A stretch of DNA of 64,000 bases from assembly GCA_021307315.1 (NCBI GenBank), contig JAJSPD010000012.1:62001-126000 (forward strand), read 5' to 3'. The position numbers and the translations under genes are program-made. The notes under the pieces were generated by a model, which searched no databases, was not told the DNA's origin, and saw only the letters and a program-made list of their open reading frames with translations. Each line of letters starts with the position of its first letter. The stretch's first letter is position 1. Source of the DNA: Bisporella sp. PMI_857 (Eukaryota; Ascomycota; Leotiomycetes; Helotiales; Helotiaceae). Shown here piece after piece: positions 21,383 to 33,665 of the stretch.

Positions 21383-22954
21383 ACTAAGAGGGCTGGCGGG
21401 GGAGAAGCTGAGGTGCGGAAAATTGCCAGGACAGATCTAACTCCACACAGAGCCAAGCTATAACCTTATGAGATGAAAAAGTCAACATTTCTGATCACGC
21501 GCCGGCAATAGTGGTTTGGGGGGCACGTACCGTCGAAACAGTGAGGCAGTATAAGAACAGGCAATTTTCGGAAATCCTTTAATCAGCAACGCAAATACTG
21601 AGGCGACAAGACAACAAAGATTGCGCAATTGTGTTAGACTAAACTATGTTTCGACATCAACGACAACTTTGAAGCTCCAAGGGCGGGGGTCTTGTATACT
21701 CAAGAAGGGACGTGCGATACTTTAGTCAATCATGCAACTGAAGGAGCAGCAAGATCCGGGTCTTGGCCGATTGCTGTGTGGTGCCCAAAGTAAACCAACA
21801 AGCTGTGGCGCAGAGAAGGGTCGATGAGTTGGGGACGGCGAATCGAAGGCGGGAAATATCTGGATTACTGTTGAATTGTGGGCTCTGCTGCAGCTACTCA
21901 AGTACTACTGTCAGGTACAACTTGATTTATTTGAAGCTATAAGTTTCGAGGTTCGGCTTCATCTTATTCTTCACCAGCGAACAGGAAGTGGTGATGTGCA
22001 CCAAATAGTCTCAAAGACGACTCGGTAATGCCGTCTAGTGCGCTCTGATGACGATACAGCTGGCGATCAATCCAATTTAAGCAAATATCTCCAAGTCAGG
22101 GTTCAATTGGTCTGATACTGTGGTCGAGACTTCGCAAGAGGGGCTTCTGGAATGTGAAAGTTGCTGCTGCTGTCCTAGATGTGATTCTGAAATCGTAATT
22201 GATGAACACTATTCGACTAGAATTTAGAGCCTAGTGCAAAAGGCGTAGTGGCTATATATCAGTGGCCGAAATCGCATACGAAGTCCATTAAGGGACTATG
22301 GCTTCTACAAGTAAGGATGAATCGATCAAGCTCCCAATATTAGACCCATGCTGCGAAATATAGGAGGCGATCCTGGCGGCGCGCTAATGAAGGAGATCGC
22401 CGGATAAGGCGATGCTTGTCGAGATGCTTGGAATGTGAGATCTGACTTTTGAGTTCCCCGTGTTTAGAAATTAGTCGCGCTCAAGAGAAGGGAAACACGC
22501 AAGACCTGGGGTGGAGGGGGAGAAGAAACAAGAACAACCCAAAAAAAACCAGATTTCTACGAGGGCTGCATGCTCGGATATTCATTCTTTAGAAACCAGC
22601 CCAACCTTTTGAGGACTGTGGCTTTTCCGAGTTTCTGCTTCGGCTCATCAAACGGGACCTGGCAAGAAAAATAAAGGGCATCGGAAAGTGAAGTTTATGG
22701 TAAAGGAGTTGGGGAAGGCTAAAAAAGCAAATGAGCAGGGGGAAGACGATACCTCTATCCTCTTTTTGACACCCAAGTCTAGCATTTGCGCTTCGTCCGC
22801 CAACCCTTTTGATTTGGGGGTGTTTGTCTCGAAGTCAATTGTCGGCTGCAGAGCGGCCCTTTTCTGAAATGTCTTATTCGAGAGCTGATCGACAACATTC
22901 GAGCATCAGTTGTTGCCGACGCGTCTATCAATCTCCCTCTTCGCTACGCGACAG

Positions 22955-22984
22955 CTTCTTCTTCTTCTTCTTCTTCTTCTTCTT
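22955..22984 (+). repeat. (CTT)10 microsatellite
   Basis: Ten perfect CTT units (GAA on the minus strand) inside the gene-poor block. Confidence 0.9.
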
Positions 22985-23995
22985 CCTCAAGCGTTTCCCA
23001 AGTAGTCCAGGGGGCTAGTCGGGCATTTCTGGCAGGCTTCTAGGGATTCTTCTGAATGCTGTACAGGGAGGATACCCCCTTGTAGAGAGTCATGCAATGC
23101 TGGAACTAGCTGTGCCCAATTCGAATCGGGGGCACTTTGGGCTTTAGGCCAAAGCCTACATGCTGCCACTGGGGGCTTTGTGGTGCCTCTTCTTCAAACC
23201 ATGTTCCATGTCATTCATGTCGTCAAAAGAATTTCCCCCTGTTTCGACCTAATTTACAAGAATTCCGAGCCCTTGTTTTGTCCCCTGGCTCTGCCCCCTG
23301 TCGAGCATCTTCAGCTGCAAGACATGGTTCGAAATGATCTACACAAGGCCTCGGAAACCTCTTGGATGCCCAGCCCCGGAAATGCCACTGCTGCTGAAAG
23401 TGTTTTTCACCATACCTGACGGATTTGCTTTTCCTTGGAAAGAAAACAAAAAAACTTGGTATTTTGCACCATGTAAGTGACAAAAAAAACAAAAAGTCTC
23501 TTCGCTCCTGGTCATATCAACACAGATGCTTTCTTTCAGCTCCCGATGCCCCAAAACTTGCCTCGGGCTACGTTCCCCGCGGCGTGTTGCCTTTTGACCA
23601 ATCGACCGACTGTAAAAGTCCCTGGCGAAACCTGCAAGTACCGGCGACTTCATTTCACTCACATATGCGCTTTAGCGGGCAATTTTCACTAAGCACACTT
23701 GGCGTAGAAGCACACTTGGTCATTCTTGGCGTTGGATTTTGGGCGTAAGAAAAAAGCCATGCTGATTCCCTTGCGAATGCCATGATGCCAGCCAATCGAC
23801 TAGCTTGTCTGGTCACGAATACAGCGTACAGAGGTAATGGGATGCGACAAAGCAAATCTCCTACCCGTCCTTCTGTGTCTCGGCAATATAAATTCAGCAT
23901 ATTAAGACATGGTAGACAAATTCGCAACATTAGGTAATATAGCCGAACCGCAGGTCCCAAAAGTCCCATGTAAATAAACCTGGCGCACGACGTAA

Positions 23996-24024
23996 GTATA
24001 TCAGCCTCAGTGAGGCTGATATAC
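23996..24024. repeat. 29-nt palindrome with 14-bp perfect arms
   Basis: GTATATCAGCCTCA is followed by one G and then its exact reverse complement TGAGGCTGATATAC. The arms are perfect and nearly contiguous, so it could extrude as a cruciform or serve as a symmetric binding site for a dimeric factor. It does not resemble a Rho-type or RNA-polymerase terminator and has no neighbouring gene end. Confidence 0.85.
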
Positions 24025-25508
24025 CTGAAGCTCCGTGACACACTCGGCAATGGAACCCTTCTTCGGCGCAGAATTGACATTTTCCCAGGAAGGACCTTGG
24101 GCAACCACGCGAACGCTCCTATATTGTAGCAATACTTCTCGAGGCTGTCGGTATACTTCCCAGTTGCCTGTCAGGCCGTTGGATCTTGCATATTATATAT
24201 ATTACGCTGCCCAACAGACGCTGCAAAGGTATAAGTCAACGTCATCCGACCCGACCTATGCTGATCCCTTTCGCAATGACTCGCAAGCTTTGCCTGAAAA
24301 GATCCTCATGATAAAGTATCGCGTTCCGTGTCTCGTCATCACATGGAATGAAAAAAGACGGAGAAACCAAATAGTGTCAGAAACCACCGCTCATTTCGTA
24401 CACGAGAGCAGGATCTTCTAACTACCCTGCATAGTCCAACAGCGAATCCAATTCTATCTTCTGGAAGAAGCTAAGAACGAAGCTAACTCTTTCATCTCCA
24501 CATGCCACACGTGTGTCCCTAAAATAGGGTTTAAGTGGCCTAAGCTTTGGCTCTATGATCATTACTGGGTCATGAAACAAATCTCCGCTCTCCTTAAATG
24601 TTTCAAGGTGTTTAACTTCTCTGCCGTCTTAAGAATCGCATGATCAAGATGTAACTCCATGGTGTTCCCTGAAAGACTTCGCGACAGAGTACGAGATCTG
24701 TCGTCATTGTTAAAGCCTTAACTGGACCTTGGAACATGCCTTATCCACAGCTAGAAATCCACGAATCCATACATGTGAAATGGCCGGTCCCTCCAGTATT
24801 AGTTAGTTGTATACGTCAGCTATAGCATAAATTTAGGAAAACCTAGTATAGAATCAATGGCTGGGCTACATTCGGGTGTTTGCTATTGGTCACACGATAT
24901 GTTCATATACAGTACTTGTAGGCAAACACGATGTATAAAGGGATTTGGCTGAGGCTAGGTGATAAATTTGATTGAAACCTTGCTTAACAAACTTATGTCT
25001 AGGATGAAACATGCTAGATTTGGGATGGACGCCTATAAACTATTCAGCAACATTTTGCATGAGGTTTCCTGGAAGATTGGGGGAATAGCCTAAACCTGGA
25101 ATGTGTGGAGTTGAGAAAAGTTGAGGTGGCGGCGAAACTGTTCATGCTGAGCCAGAGAGAGCAATGCGCGAAGTGAAAAGCAAATTGTAGCATAACTCTG
25201 GCCTTGGCTACCTAGCTAACAGAGGAGAATGAATTTTCGAAGTTCATGCTGGCCGGGAGGACGAGATCGGATACAACAGGGTAAACTCGGGACAAAAGCC
25301 GCCTCACCAAGTCAAGAAGGGCAATACTGCCGTAAATAGTCTCATATCATCACGTCACTATCCGCAGATGTCTGGCAGTCACTCATTCCTTGATAGTTCC
25401 GTTATACGCAACACTGGATCTATTAACAGCTTTTCTAGCTGTGCCCATACCAGATAGATAAAGGGCATGGAATCATGGGTGTCCGTCTCAAGCCTCCTGG
25501 AAAACCAG

Positions 25509-26265
25509 CTAGAATTGATCTATTTTGAATCTATTAACAATTCTGACGATAATAACACAAAGAAGAATCACTTACCTAAAGTCATGCTCATACTAACATC
25601 CGTATTCTCTACCATCTTTGTGAACTCCTCAAAGCTGATCTTGCCGTCGCGATCCAGGTCTGCCTCCATAATTGTCTTGTCTACAATCTGCTGTAGCTGC
25701 TGATCTTTCAGATTACTCCCCACCATCATTTTGAGCACGATAAACAGCTCGCCATTGCTGATATACCCGTCGCGATCGATATCGTAGACTTTGAATGCGA
25801 ATTGCAGCTTCTGCTCCTTGTTGCCCTTGCTGGAAAATGCGCTCAACCCTGACACGAATTCCTGGAAATCCACATCTCCTCCACCATCTTCGTCGAAGAT
25901 TGCAATCATTCTGTGGTCTGTGTCAGCAGTTTGTTTGCCAGTCTGGTTGGTGTGGGTGAATTGTCTAACCTGGTTGCAAGGGGATTTGAGGAGATCTGTG
26001 GGAGGCTGAGGAATTCTTCGCGCTCGATCGTGCCCGAGTTATCCTTGACACGGCTGATAAGCATCTCATTGAACTGAGTCTCGCGCGTACTGCTCAGCTC
26101 GTACCTTATCCAGCTTCATAAAGCGTTTTCTTAAACGGTCAACCTCATCTCTGTCAACTAGTAGCCATGTCAGCATTTTGCGCTAGGGCGCTGTGAATCT
26201 GCAATTTGCCCACAATTTGACCCTTGCACGATGTTTTCTAACACTGCGCTGCTTGTATTTCCCAT
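25509..26265 (-). CDS. CNB1: Calcineurin regulatory subunit B
   Basis: The EF-hand regulatory subunit of calcineurin, which with calmodulin activates the catalytic A subunit in Ca2+ stress signalling. Exons are 26265-26214, 26157-26105, 26043-25970, 25910-25576 and 25519-25509, giving 174 aa, a typical CNB length. It starts MGNTSS, an N-myristoylation signal. The four EF-hand loops are visible: [39 protein letters not shown] and [13 protein letters not shown]. The family ending VSMSMTLDQF is recovered only by splicing to an 11-nt last exon. All five exons keep phase. The start faces EPL1 across about 2.2 kb of DNA with no supported gene. Confidence 0.97.
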
Positions 26266-28441
26266 CTTGAATTTGCGCTCGCTGGAGTGGCTGCTGTGTT
26301 TACAATGAGGGGTCTAGGCTAGGAGGAGGTCGATGGGGAAATTCACGAGGTGTGGCTGGAAGGGGGGAATATCGGAGCCAAGCCACATGAGCCTTTTGAA
26401 AAGTGGGACCTGCTCGGGATAGTCATCAAGTTCCCCAGCTTCATCACTCCATATTCATTGAATATCAACTTACCACTATCAAAGATATATGGTCATACGT
26501 CCAGTGTCAGCGCCTTTATGTCTATAGCGCAGCCAACGGAAGGAATAATGAGCAGAAGGTAAGATATGCAAACTGTAACGATAACCGCTTACTAGCAGCG
26601 CGGTCCATTGCTTTGAAGTCCAGACCTGCATGTGCTTGGAGCTCAGCTTCAAAAAGACTACCTCCCTTCCGTTCACCCTAGTGCTCGTTAAACCTATGTT
26701 CCTTTATACCAAGCAACAATTATGCGCGGGCCGGAAAATTGAAACTGTGCCGACAAAAGGTCAACAGCTCCTAGCAGCTTCCTCTGCAGCTATGTGATAG
26801 CATTTTGACAGCCAGCCAGCCATGTTTTAATCAGGTTAGTTAAAATTCCTGGGGAGCTAGTTTTAGGATACATATAGTGGAGTAGGGCACCATCCCGTGT
26901 ATAGCTCACTAGGGCTAGGTTGACTTGCTCTTCTCATTTGCCATTGCGAGAGCGATGAGATGATTTTCAGGCCTGCGAACAGAACTCTATTATAGTAGGT
27001 ATGTTTCTTGATTGCAGCCTTTTAGCTCTGTGCGGCCGGACTTTGGAAGTCTCCAACTTATTCTCGGCAGAAACACCATGGATGTCTCTAGCTTCAGGCT
27101 GGGCACTTCCTGGATATTGCTCGCCACCCGAACAAGCTCTAATTGAGAAGGATGGTTCTTAGTGAAAATGTCTTGGGGTTGACTTGGAATCGTTGATCTT
27201 TGCCTTGGTTTCACAGTTGCACTGGCTCAGGTCATGTTCTATCACATGTCTGTACCACTGCAGAGTTTCCGTCCGCTATGTATCCTTGTCATGCTCTTTA
27301 TACCCTCCCTTGTAGCATGTGCATGTACATTTTTTTCGTATTTAGCATCGGACATAGGGCTCAGGATACATCTATTAGTAGCATGATCCAAATGCCAAGG
27401 TTGTATTTATTTTAATGGCATATATAGCGTCGGCTTATTTCTAAGGTGTATTCAGGGTTATGATTAGGATAAATCTATCAGCCTAAGTGTAATGCAATCT
27501 TCAACAAAGGATGGAGAGTGGCAATCGTGGCAATCGTGGCAGTGCCATAGATTTGGAACTCTATGCAGCTTGAAGTCAATAATCATTATGTATATACCAC
27601 TGCAGAGTGTTCTGTAAGCTGCTGCATAGTTTGGGTTCAGCACTAAGCTTAAACACTTGCGCTATCTTTTTTAAGCACTATCTGTTGATGTTGATATGTT
27701 CTAACCGTAGTCAAGCTCCCTGCAAAGCTTAGTGGGCCAACAAGTGCCGAAAAGCTTGAGCACATTTTCATATGATTACTTGAGGGCCATAATACTGCAT
27801 ACAAACTCAGCCTTATCGAGATATTGTGCTCTATTTTAGATGTAGGGTGATTAATCTACATTAGATGTGAGTATCGAGAGCCTAGGACTAGTGAGTGGGC
27901 AGGTTCAGCCAGCTTGTGGTTGTACTACTGTAAGGAAGCTAACTATAGTGCAGACCATCCGAGCTCGGAAGCGGAAGAGGAAGTTAATGACACTATAAAG
28001 CCACAGATATAACAGATACGAAGAAATGATGTCGCGGGAACTTTTGGACCAAGAAATCAAAGAGGTAAGTAGTGCTGAGCAAAAAAATAATTGCTGCAGA
28101 TTTGGCACCAAGCTGATCTTCCAGTGGTTACTACAGCCTTACTTTTAAGGCATTGTTGTGGGCTGTGGACGCATGTGGAGCCAAGCCCATGTCATCAAGG
28201 CAACTGCAGTGAGGCACGATCACCAAAAATGTCGGCGTCCAACGAAATTTTCCACCGACGACCTGCCATCTCAGCTTGAAATTAAAACATCAAAAGATCA
28301 ACAACGCAACGTTTATTCATCTTAGAAATGGTGAATTTGAACTAAAAAAGACCATGTTCTTCGCTCACCCATTTTTTTACGTGTCGAAAGGGCAAAAATT
28401 GACTCATCTGCCTCGTCGCACTACCGCGAACCAAAATCACG
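26266..28441. other. Divergent intergenic region CNB1 / EPL1
   Basis: About 2.2 kb between the divergent starts of CNB1 and EPL1. It contains only short overlapping open frames with no family features and a 9-bp tandem repeat near 27518. Parts are AT-rich. It could hold long promoters, 5' UTRs or an undetected non-coding RNA. Confidence 0.5.
27518..27541 (+). repeat. Short tandem repeat, 9-bp unit
   Basis: GTGGCAATC occurs twice and then partially a third time (GTGGCA). Confidence 0.7.
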
Positions 28442-30244
28442 ATGCGCTCCCAACAGCCCACGCGGATAGCTCGTGTCAAAAAGCTATCGCGTTCACAGGG
28501 ACAGCAGATTCTACGAGAAGAAGAGATCGATTCAGAAGAATATGATTCTCTTCATAACCAACCCAGCAAACTTGTTAGTGGTGTGGAAGCAGCAGAGGTC
28601 AGACCGCCCGGCAGAATAACCAAATCCGGAAATTATTTGCTGACAATTTTATATAGGAGTCAGAGATTCATCTCCAGGCCGCTTTAGCAGCCGCTTCTTC
28701 AGGAGAGAGGGAAGGCGAGATCCCAGCTCCACCGGCTGATGAGAGCCCGGATATCAACTATGATTCTCTATACCCCCTAATATTCTCCAAACCTGCTTCT
28801 TATATTCGCTTCTCGCAAACAGTGGAAGATTCAACTGGTTGTCAGTATAATATGACAACAGAGGATGATTTATTCCTCAAAGAATACAATAAAAAGAAGT
28901 CCGCATCTTCGAGGTGTTCCGAAGATGCCTTCGAAAAGATTATGGCTGCCTTCGAGGAAATTGCCACAAATAATGCTCCTTTTGCATCTGTAGATAAGAC
29001 GGTGGTGTCTTTCGAAACAATGAAGTCAGCACTTGGACATCAAATAGAGGATAAGTTACACAGTTTCGCCAAAGATTTTTATGACCACTGGAAAGCCCGT
29101 CAGCAATCACAGCCTAGTCTAAAATACGAGACGCAGCAAGATATCGATGACGGAGATCCGTATGTTTGTTTCCGGTATCGTGAAGTTCGGCAAACCCGCA
29201 AAACTCGAGCTCGTGATGTGCAAAGTACGGATAGGCTCAAAAAGTTGCGGAGAGAGCTTGAAGATGGACGAGGTCTTGTCGTTATGACCCATCAAAGAGA
29301 GGTTCTCAAGCGTGATGCGCTCAGTGTAGAACGAACCATCTTCATGCAACGTGCGATACTCAAGGAGACAAAGATCAAGCTGAATATCAAGACCAACGAT
29401 GAGGATCTAATCAACCAGAAGGTAAGTGGGATACCGAGCGTTTTCCTAACCCATACTAACTTGCAGAAGCCTGTGAAGAGACCTAGAACTTCCAACTTTC
29501 AAATACCACAGCACCAAATACGCTTGCCCGGAAGGTCTGATGGCCGTCCTCTGGACGCTGATCTCGTCCAGTTATCCGATTTAGCTGAGGAGAAGGAGAA
29601 CTTACTCCGCCGTGAGATTGAAGCAAAGACATCGCAGCACCGAACCTGGAACGAAACATTTGTAGATCTGACGCGGGGTCCACTCTCTCCAGTGCAAGGA
29701 CAGGAAACAGGAACTTTCCGTCAGGCAGCGGCACAGTACAACGACCATTACCTAATAACACCTCCTTCCTCTGAGACATCAGAATCTTTTGATCGCAATC
29801 AGCCAATACAACAGAAACCTGAGCTTATTGTAACCAAATATAGCTCTCTTTCTGATGAAGATACTCATCGGCAGCCCGGCTACCGCAAGCGAATAGGACG
29901 TCTAAATCGACTCTGGATTGATCGTAGGAATATGACATCTAGCAGAGGTGATGATGCCCTCGTATCAGATCGGTGGAAGTATGATCAGGATTCCGATGAT
30001 GAGATGGACATCTATGAAAGAGATCCATACGACACCAACGCCATTCGGTTTCGAGCCTCAATGTAAGTGCGGATACTTCCAATCCTTCACCCCCTTGTTA
30101 GCAAGACTGATTTAACATGATGACAGACCTTTCAGCCAAACTCAACATAGCCAACGGTCTGCTTCTGTAGCAAAACCTAACGGAATCAGTCCATCAAATA
30201 ATCGGGCTATTGCAGCAGCACCACCCTCACAAGCCCCTACCTGA
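28442..30244 (+). CDS. EPL1: Enhancer of polycomb-like protein Epl1 (NuA4 subunit)
   Basis: Epl1 is the scaffold of the piccolo/NuA4 histone acetyltransferase core, binding Esa1, Yng2 and Eaf6. Exons are 28442-28597, 28657-29421, 29467-30062 and 30127-30244, giving 544 aa. The EPcA domain opens with RVKKLSRSQGQQILREEEIDSEEY. It continues with NYDSLYPLIFSKPASYIRFS, YNMTTEDDLFLKEYN and the stretch from DPYVCFRYREVRQTRKTRARD to LKKLRRELEDGRGLV, which are classic Epl1 blocks. The C-terminus is Arg/Asp/Ser-rich with RIGRLNRLWIDRR. Splicing at QK|KPVKRPR and RASI|PFSQ removes 45- and 64-nt introns. It converges with a SET-domain gene, with 289 bp between the two stop codons. Confidence 0.95.
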
Positions 30245-30533
30245 CCTCACATCATATCACCAGCACCACCCAATGTATATAACACAGCCTTCTGACAGCT
30301 TTTGTGAGAGTGGCTACTCATCTGATTTTTCAAGGCGTTGCACAAGGGAAGAGGGAAGCGAAGCGTGCATTTCCGGCCAGCAAAGATCTCGTGTACAATA
30401 GTGCTCCAGGAGCGGCAAGGCCAATAGAACAAGATTTCTAGGGTACCTTCGTACCTAAGGAGAATGAATTCTCCCCCATTAACAAATATGGTATGCTTTA
30501 TAGAACGCCGTAAATTCGCTAGGTTGTTGAACC

Positions 30534-32112
30534 TTATCTGTGACGTCCTCTCTTTGACAACTTTGTTTCGCCAATAATTTTTCTCTTTTTGATTTCATTT
30601 GCTGCCTCAGAATGGTGGGTTCCTCTCATTCGTTTGTTGCTGGAAGAATATGAGCTCGCCTCCTCGATCGCTACCCGCAGCACTTTCTTTTCCCCCAATC
30701 GAACTTGAATTGCGGCAGCTAGACGAGGTGACAGTCCTCCAGTCTTCAAGAGGATTTCATCGTCATCAAGCGAAGTCGCATATTCTGCTATTCGTCGCTG
30801 AAATAATGTAACCAAAAGCTGCCCTACTATTTCTGTCGACATCTTTGAGCGACTTGGCATTGAGGATTCAGAGCCTGAGATTGCCTCTAGAGTCATGTTA
30901 TCAACTAGGAGGAGATAGACAAGTGCCAGCAATTCATATGGGATACTCGGGCCATCAGGCCCAGCGTGAACCAAATCAAAAGACTCTTCATAGACACCTT
31001 CCCGCTGCGCTAACCCAATGCGTCTGCGGAATTGTGCCTCATCCAGTGGCTCAAGGGTGTAATCATTCGAGAGCGCGAGTTTTCCGGGAGCGCAAATTAT
31101 TAACCTTATAAGTTCTGTTGAGATCTCGGCGACATCATAAGGCGAGTACTGCTCAGTGACATAGCCATAACGCCTGAGTAAGTCAGATCTTGGTAACTGG
31201 CCATAGTCGTTCAATATTTCTTCCCCTTGTTTAATGGGCTTTATGGTTCTCATTTCCAGCTCTTCATGGTCACAGCATAGACGGGCATTGTTTCTATCCC
31301 CGTCGGCATTCAGCATATCGGCCAATGGGATCATCGAGAGAATCGTCTTTTCGTCCTCTCCATCGTCTGAGATGAGATCATCTCCCTCTTCATCACCTGC
31401 TGCACTGCCATTGGAATTGGTCGTGTTTGATAGCTTCTCTTCGGGTATGTCAAAAGCGTAGGCCATAATGACTGAGGCAACTCGATGCAGCAGCTCGATA
31501 TCACAACTGGGTAGCCCAAGTTGGAGGACGTGCTGAGAGAACATCTTTTCAGCACCCTCTTTCCCAATTTTCTGTGTCACTGTGCTCGCTTGAAGCTCCG
31601 AAAGTTGCGACTCGGACCAAAAGACAAGACTATCGAGCTGGTGAGGGAGAACTGCAAGGTATGGTGCCCACTTCGAGTTATGTTTATAAGATGATTCCAG
31701 TATGAGTAGAGTGGTTAGAGCCTAGTAGATTCCTCAGTCTAAGACCTTGAAGCGTTGGCTGCAGTGGACTGATACTTACCAACCAAGTGGGCATCGCAGT
31801 AATCGCCTCTCGTAGAGGTCCATCTGGCATGAAAGGGATCGTAGTGTTGAGGTTGATCACAGCATGTCGAGGTATGCTGAAGATGATTTCATCCTCTTCA
31901 AGGTCAGATATGCAAACTAGCATGTTGTCAGTAAACGGTGTATCGCTATGGGCGGTGATACGGAGGAGAATGAACGGCTACTTACCCACACCTCGTCCAC
32001 GCCCTTCTTTTCGGAGGTCTTTGAGGGCTATCTTCGGATTTATGCGGACCCCGTTGGTGTCTAGCCACGAAAGAAAAGCAGAAGTTACTGCTTCAAAGTT
32101 GTGGTGCTCCAT
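30534..32112 (-). CDS. SET-domain lysine methyltransferase, RKM4/SETD6 type
   Basis: Exons 32112-31986, 31916-31780 and 31721-30534 give 483 aa. The protein has the split SET architecture of Rubisco-LSMT relatives. N-terminal FLSWLDTNGVRINPKIAL and KEGRGRGVVCISDLEEDEIIFSIPR form the first SET half. An inserted helical region follows. The second half shows MIPLADMLNADGDRNNARL and GEEILNDYGQLPRSDLLRRYGYV, including the catalytic-pocket NDYG and the cofactor-binding DMLN segment. A Rubisco-LSMT substrate-binding-like domain and a Lys/Arg-rich tail (RGTHHSEAANEIKKRKIIG) end the protein. Yeast Rkm4 methylates ribosomal protein eL42 and human SETD6 methylates RelA. The substrate here is inferred, most likely a ribosomal protein. 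Confidence 0.88.
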
Positions 32113-32490
32113 GACTTTGTACTGGGAGTGGTAAAAAAGAAAAGTCGGTTTCGGGGAACGAACCTCAAGTATAAAAGTTAAGCGAGCGCCTCAAGTCCTT
32201 CACACCCGGACTCGGGAATTGTCCAAATTTAAGACGACTCTTGGGTTTTGTATATGAATGGATTCTCATGGTAACGCGAATGTTAGCTACAAAATTGCAG
32301 CATTTTAATCAACGAGATTTCTTACGCTTATGGCCATGGAAACCTCGCTGGCAATTCATGCATTCTGAAGTGATCTTCTTATCTTGTGATTAGCGAGTCG
32401 CGGCCTTGTGAGGTGGGGCCGGGATGAGGTTTTTAATAGCCGTTCGGCTTTACCCCTCCAACCTCCGTCACAAGGTTGACTCTGCGCAAA
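32113..32490. other. Divergent promoter RKM4-like / KAE1
   Basis: About 378 bp between the two start codons. No additional gene or clear binding-site cluster is recognised. Confidence 0.55.
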
Positions 32491-33595
32491 ATGATTGCCA
32501 TAGGCTTAGAAGGAAGTGCAAATAAACTCGGGGTGGGAGTGATATCTCATCCTACAGAGGGTAAGCCTGCAATTGTTTTATCAAATATCCGTCACACCTT
32601 CGTGAGTTAGTCCTCGTTGTAAACCTTCTCGCAAAGCTATCTAATATATTAATCAGGTTTCTCCTCCGGGGGAAGGATTTTTACCCAAAGATACTGCAAA
32701 ACATCATAGAGCATGGGTCATAAGGCTCGTCAAACAGGCCATGGCTCAAGCCAAGATCACTGTCTCGCAAATAGATTGTATTTGCTACACCAAAGGCCCA
32801 GGGATGGGTGCCCCGCTGCAGAGCGTAGCTATTGCGGCACGCATGCTATCATTATTGTGGAATAAGGAATTGGTTGGAGTGAATCATTGCGTAGGGCACA
32901 TTGAAATGGGCAGAGAGATTACTGGAGCACAGAATCCCGTCGTGCTATACGTCAGCGGAGGAAACACGCAGGTTATTGCATATGCAGAACAACGTTATCG
33001 CATCTTTGGAGAAGCTCTGGATATTGCGGTAGGAAATTGTCTGGATCGTTTTGCGAGGACACTGCAAATCAGCAACGATCCTGCCCCAGGATACAATATC
33101 GAGCAACTTGCGAAACAAGGCAAGGTTCTGTTGGATTTGCCCTACGCTGTGAAAGGAATGGATTGCTCTTTCGCAGGTATTCTTTCCAGTATAGATATTC
33201 TCGCGGCGGAACTGAAGGCCAATCCTGAGCAACGAGATCCAATCAGTGGAGAAATTGTCACAACTGCAGATCTATGTTTCAGCTTACAAGAGACAGTATA
33301 TGCAATGCTGGTGGAGATCACTGAAAGAGCTATGGCGCACGTCGGGAGTACTCAAGTGTTGATTGTTGGTGGTGTAGGGAGCAATGAAAGACTGCAGAAT
33401 ATGATGGGTTTGATGGCAAGAGATCGGGGTGGAAGCGTGTTCGCCACGGACGAGCGATTCTGCATCGACAATGGGATCATGATAGCCCATGCAGGATTAT
33501 TGGCCTACGAGACGGGATTCAGGACCTCATTGGGAGAAAGCACATGCACTCAACGATTCAGGACGGATGAAGTATTTGTCAAATGGAGAGAATGA
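32491..33595 (+). CDS. KAE1: tRNA N6-threonylcarbamoyladenosine transferase Kae1 (KEOPS)
   Basis: Kae1 is the catalytic subunit of the KEOPS/EKC complex that installs t6A at position 37 of ANN-decoding tRNAs. Exons 32491-32601 and 32657-33595 give 349 aa, the usual length. The ASKHA fold begins [18 protein letters not shown]. The metal-binding motif is [11 protein letters not shown] (the two His), followed by [38 protein letters not shown] and the terminal metal ligand region [15 protein letters not shown]. The intron follows RHTF and is 55 nt with a good branch site. The absence of an organellar presequence and the length fit the cytosolic Kae1 rather than the mitochondrial Qri7 paralogue. 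It converges on a membrane-protein gene 70 bp away. Confidence 0.96.
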
Positions 33596-33665
33596 TTGTT
33601 TGAAGAAGCTCAGTTAATTCCAAAAAAGCATTCCTGGAGAGCCAACTTCATATGCGTCTCTGCTA

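Larger units (their letters stand above)
20453..25508. other. 5-kb gene-poor region upstream of the Q-rich gene
   Basis: The longest interval without a supported gene in the window. It lies upstream of the minus-strand Q-rich gene and downstream of CNB1. The largest open frames are up to 149 codons, overlap each other on both strands and resemble no family, so I treat them as chance. It contains a T25 run (21358-21382), a CTT microsatellite (22955-22984) and a 29-nt palindrome (23996-24024). No transposase, reverse transcriptase, terminal repeat, tRNA or CRISPR is seen. A long 5' UTR with introns or an extended promoter is possible. Confidence 0.5.

Noticed and set aside
23100..23160. tRNA-like B-box near 23117 (TTCGAATC)
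   Set aside because: No matching A-box at the right spacing and no cloverleaf stems could be drawn. Similar boxes elsewhere lie inside coding exons.
23425..24421. Several overlapping open frames of 100-150 codons on both strands
   Set aside because: They overlap each other in opposite directions, show no family features or splice-supported extension, and lie in a repeat-bearing gap, so they look like chance frames.
26700..28000. RIP-mutated repeat relic
   Set aside because: The stretch is AT-rich in parts, but I could not compute dinucleotide indices and saw no residual transposon reading frame.
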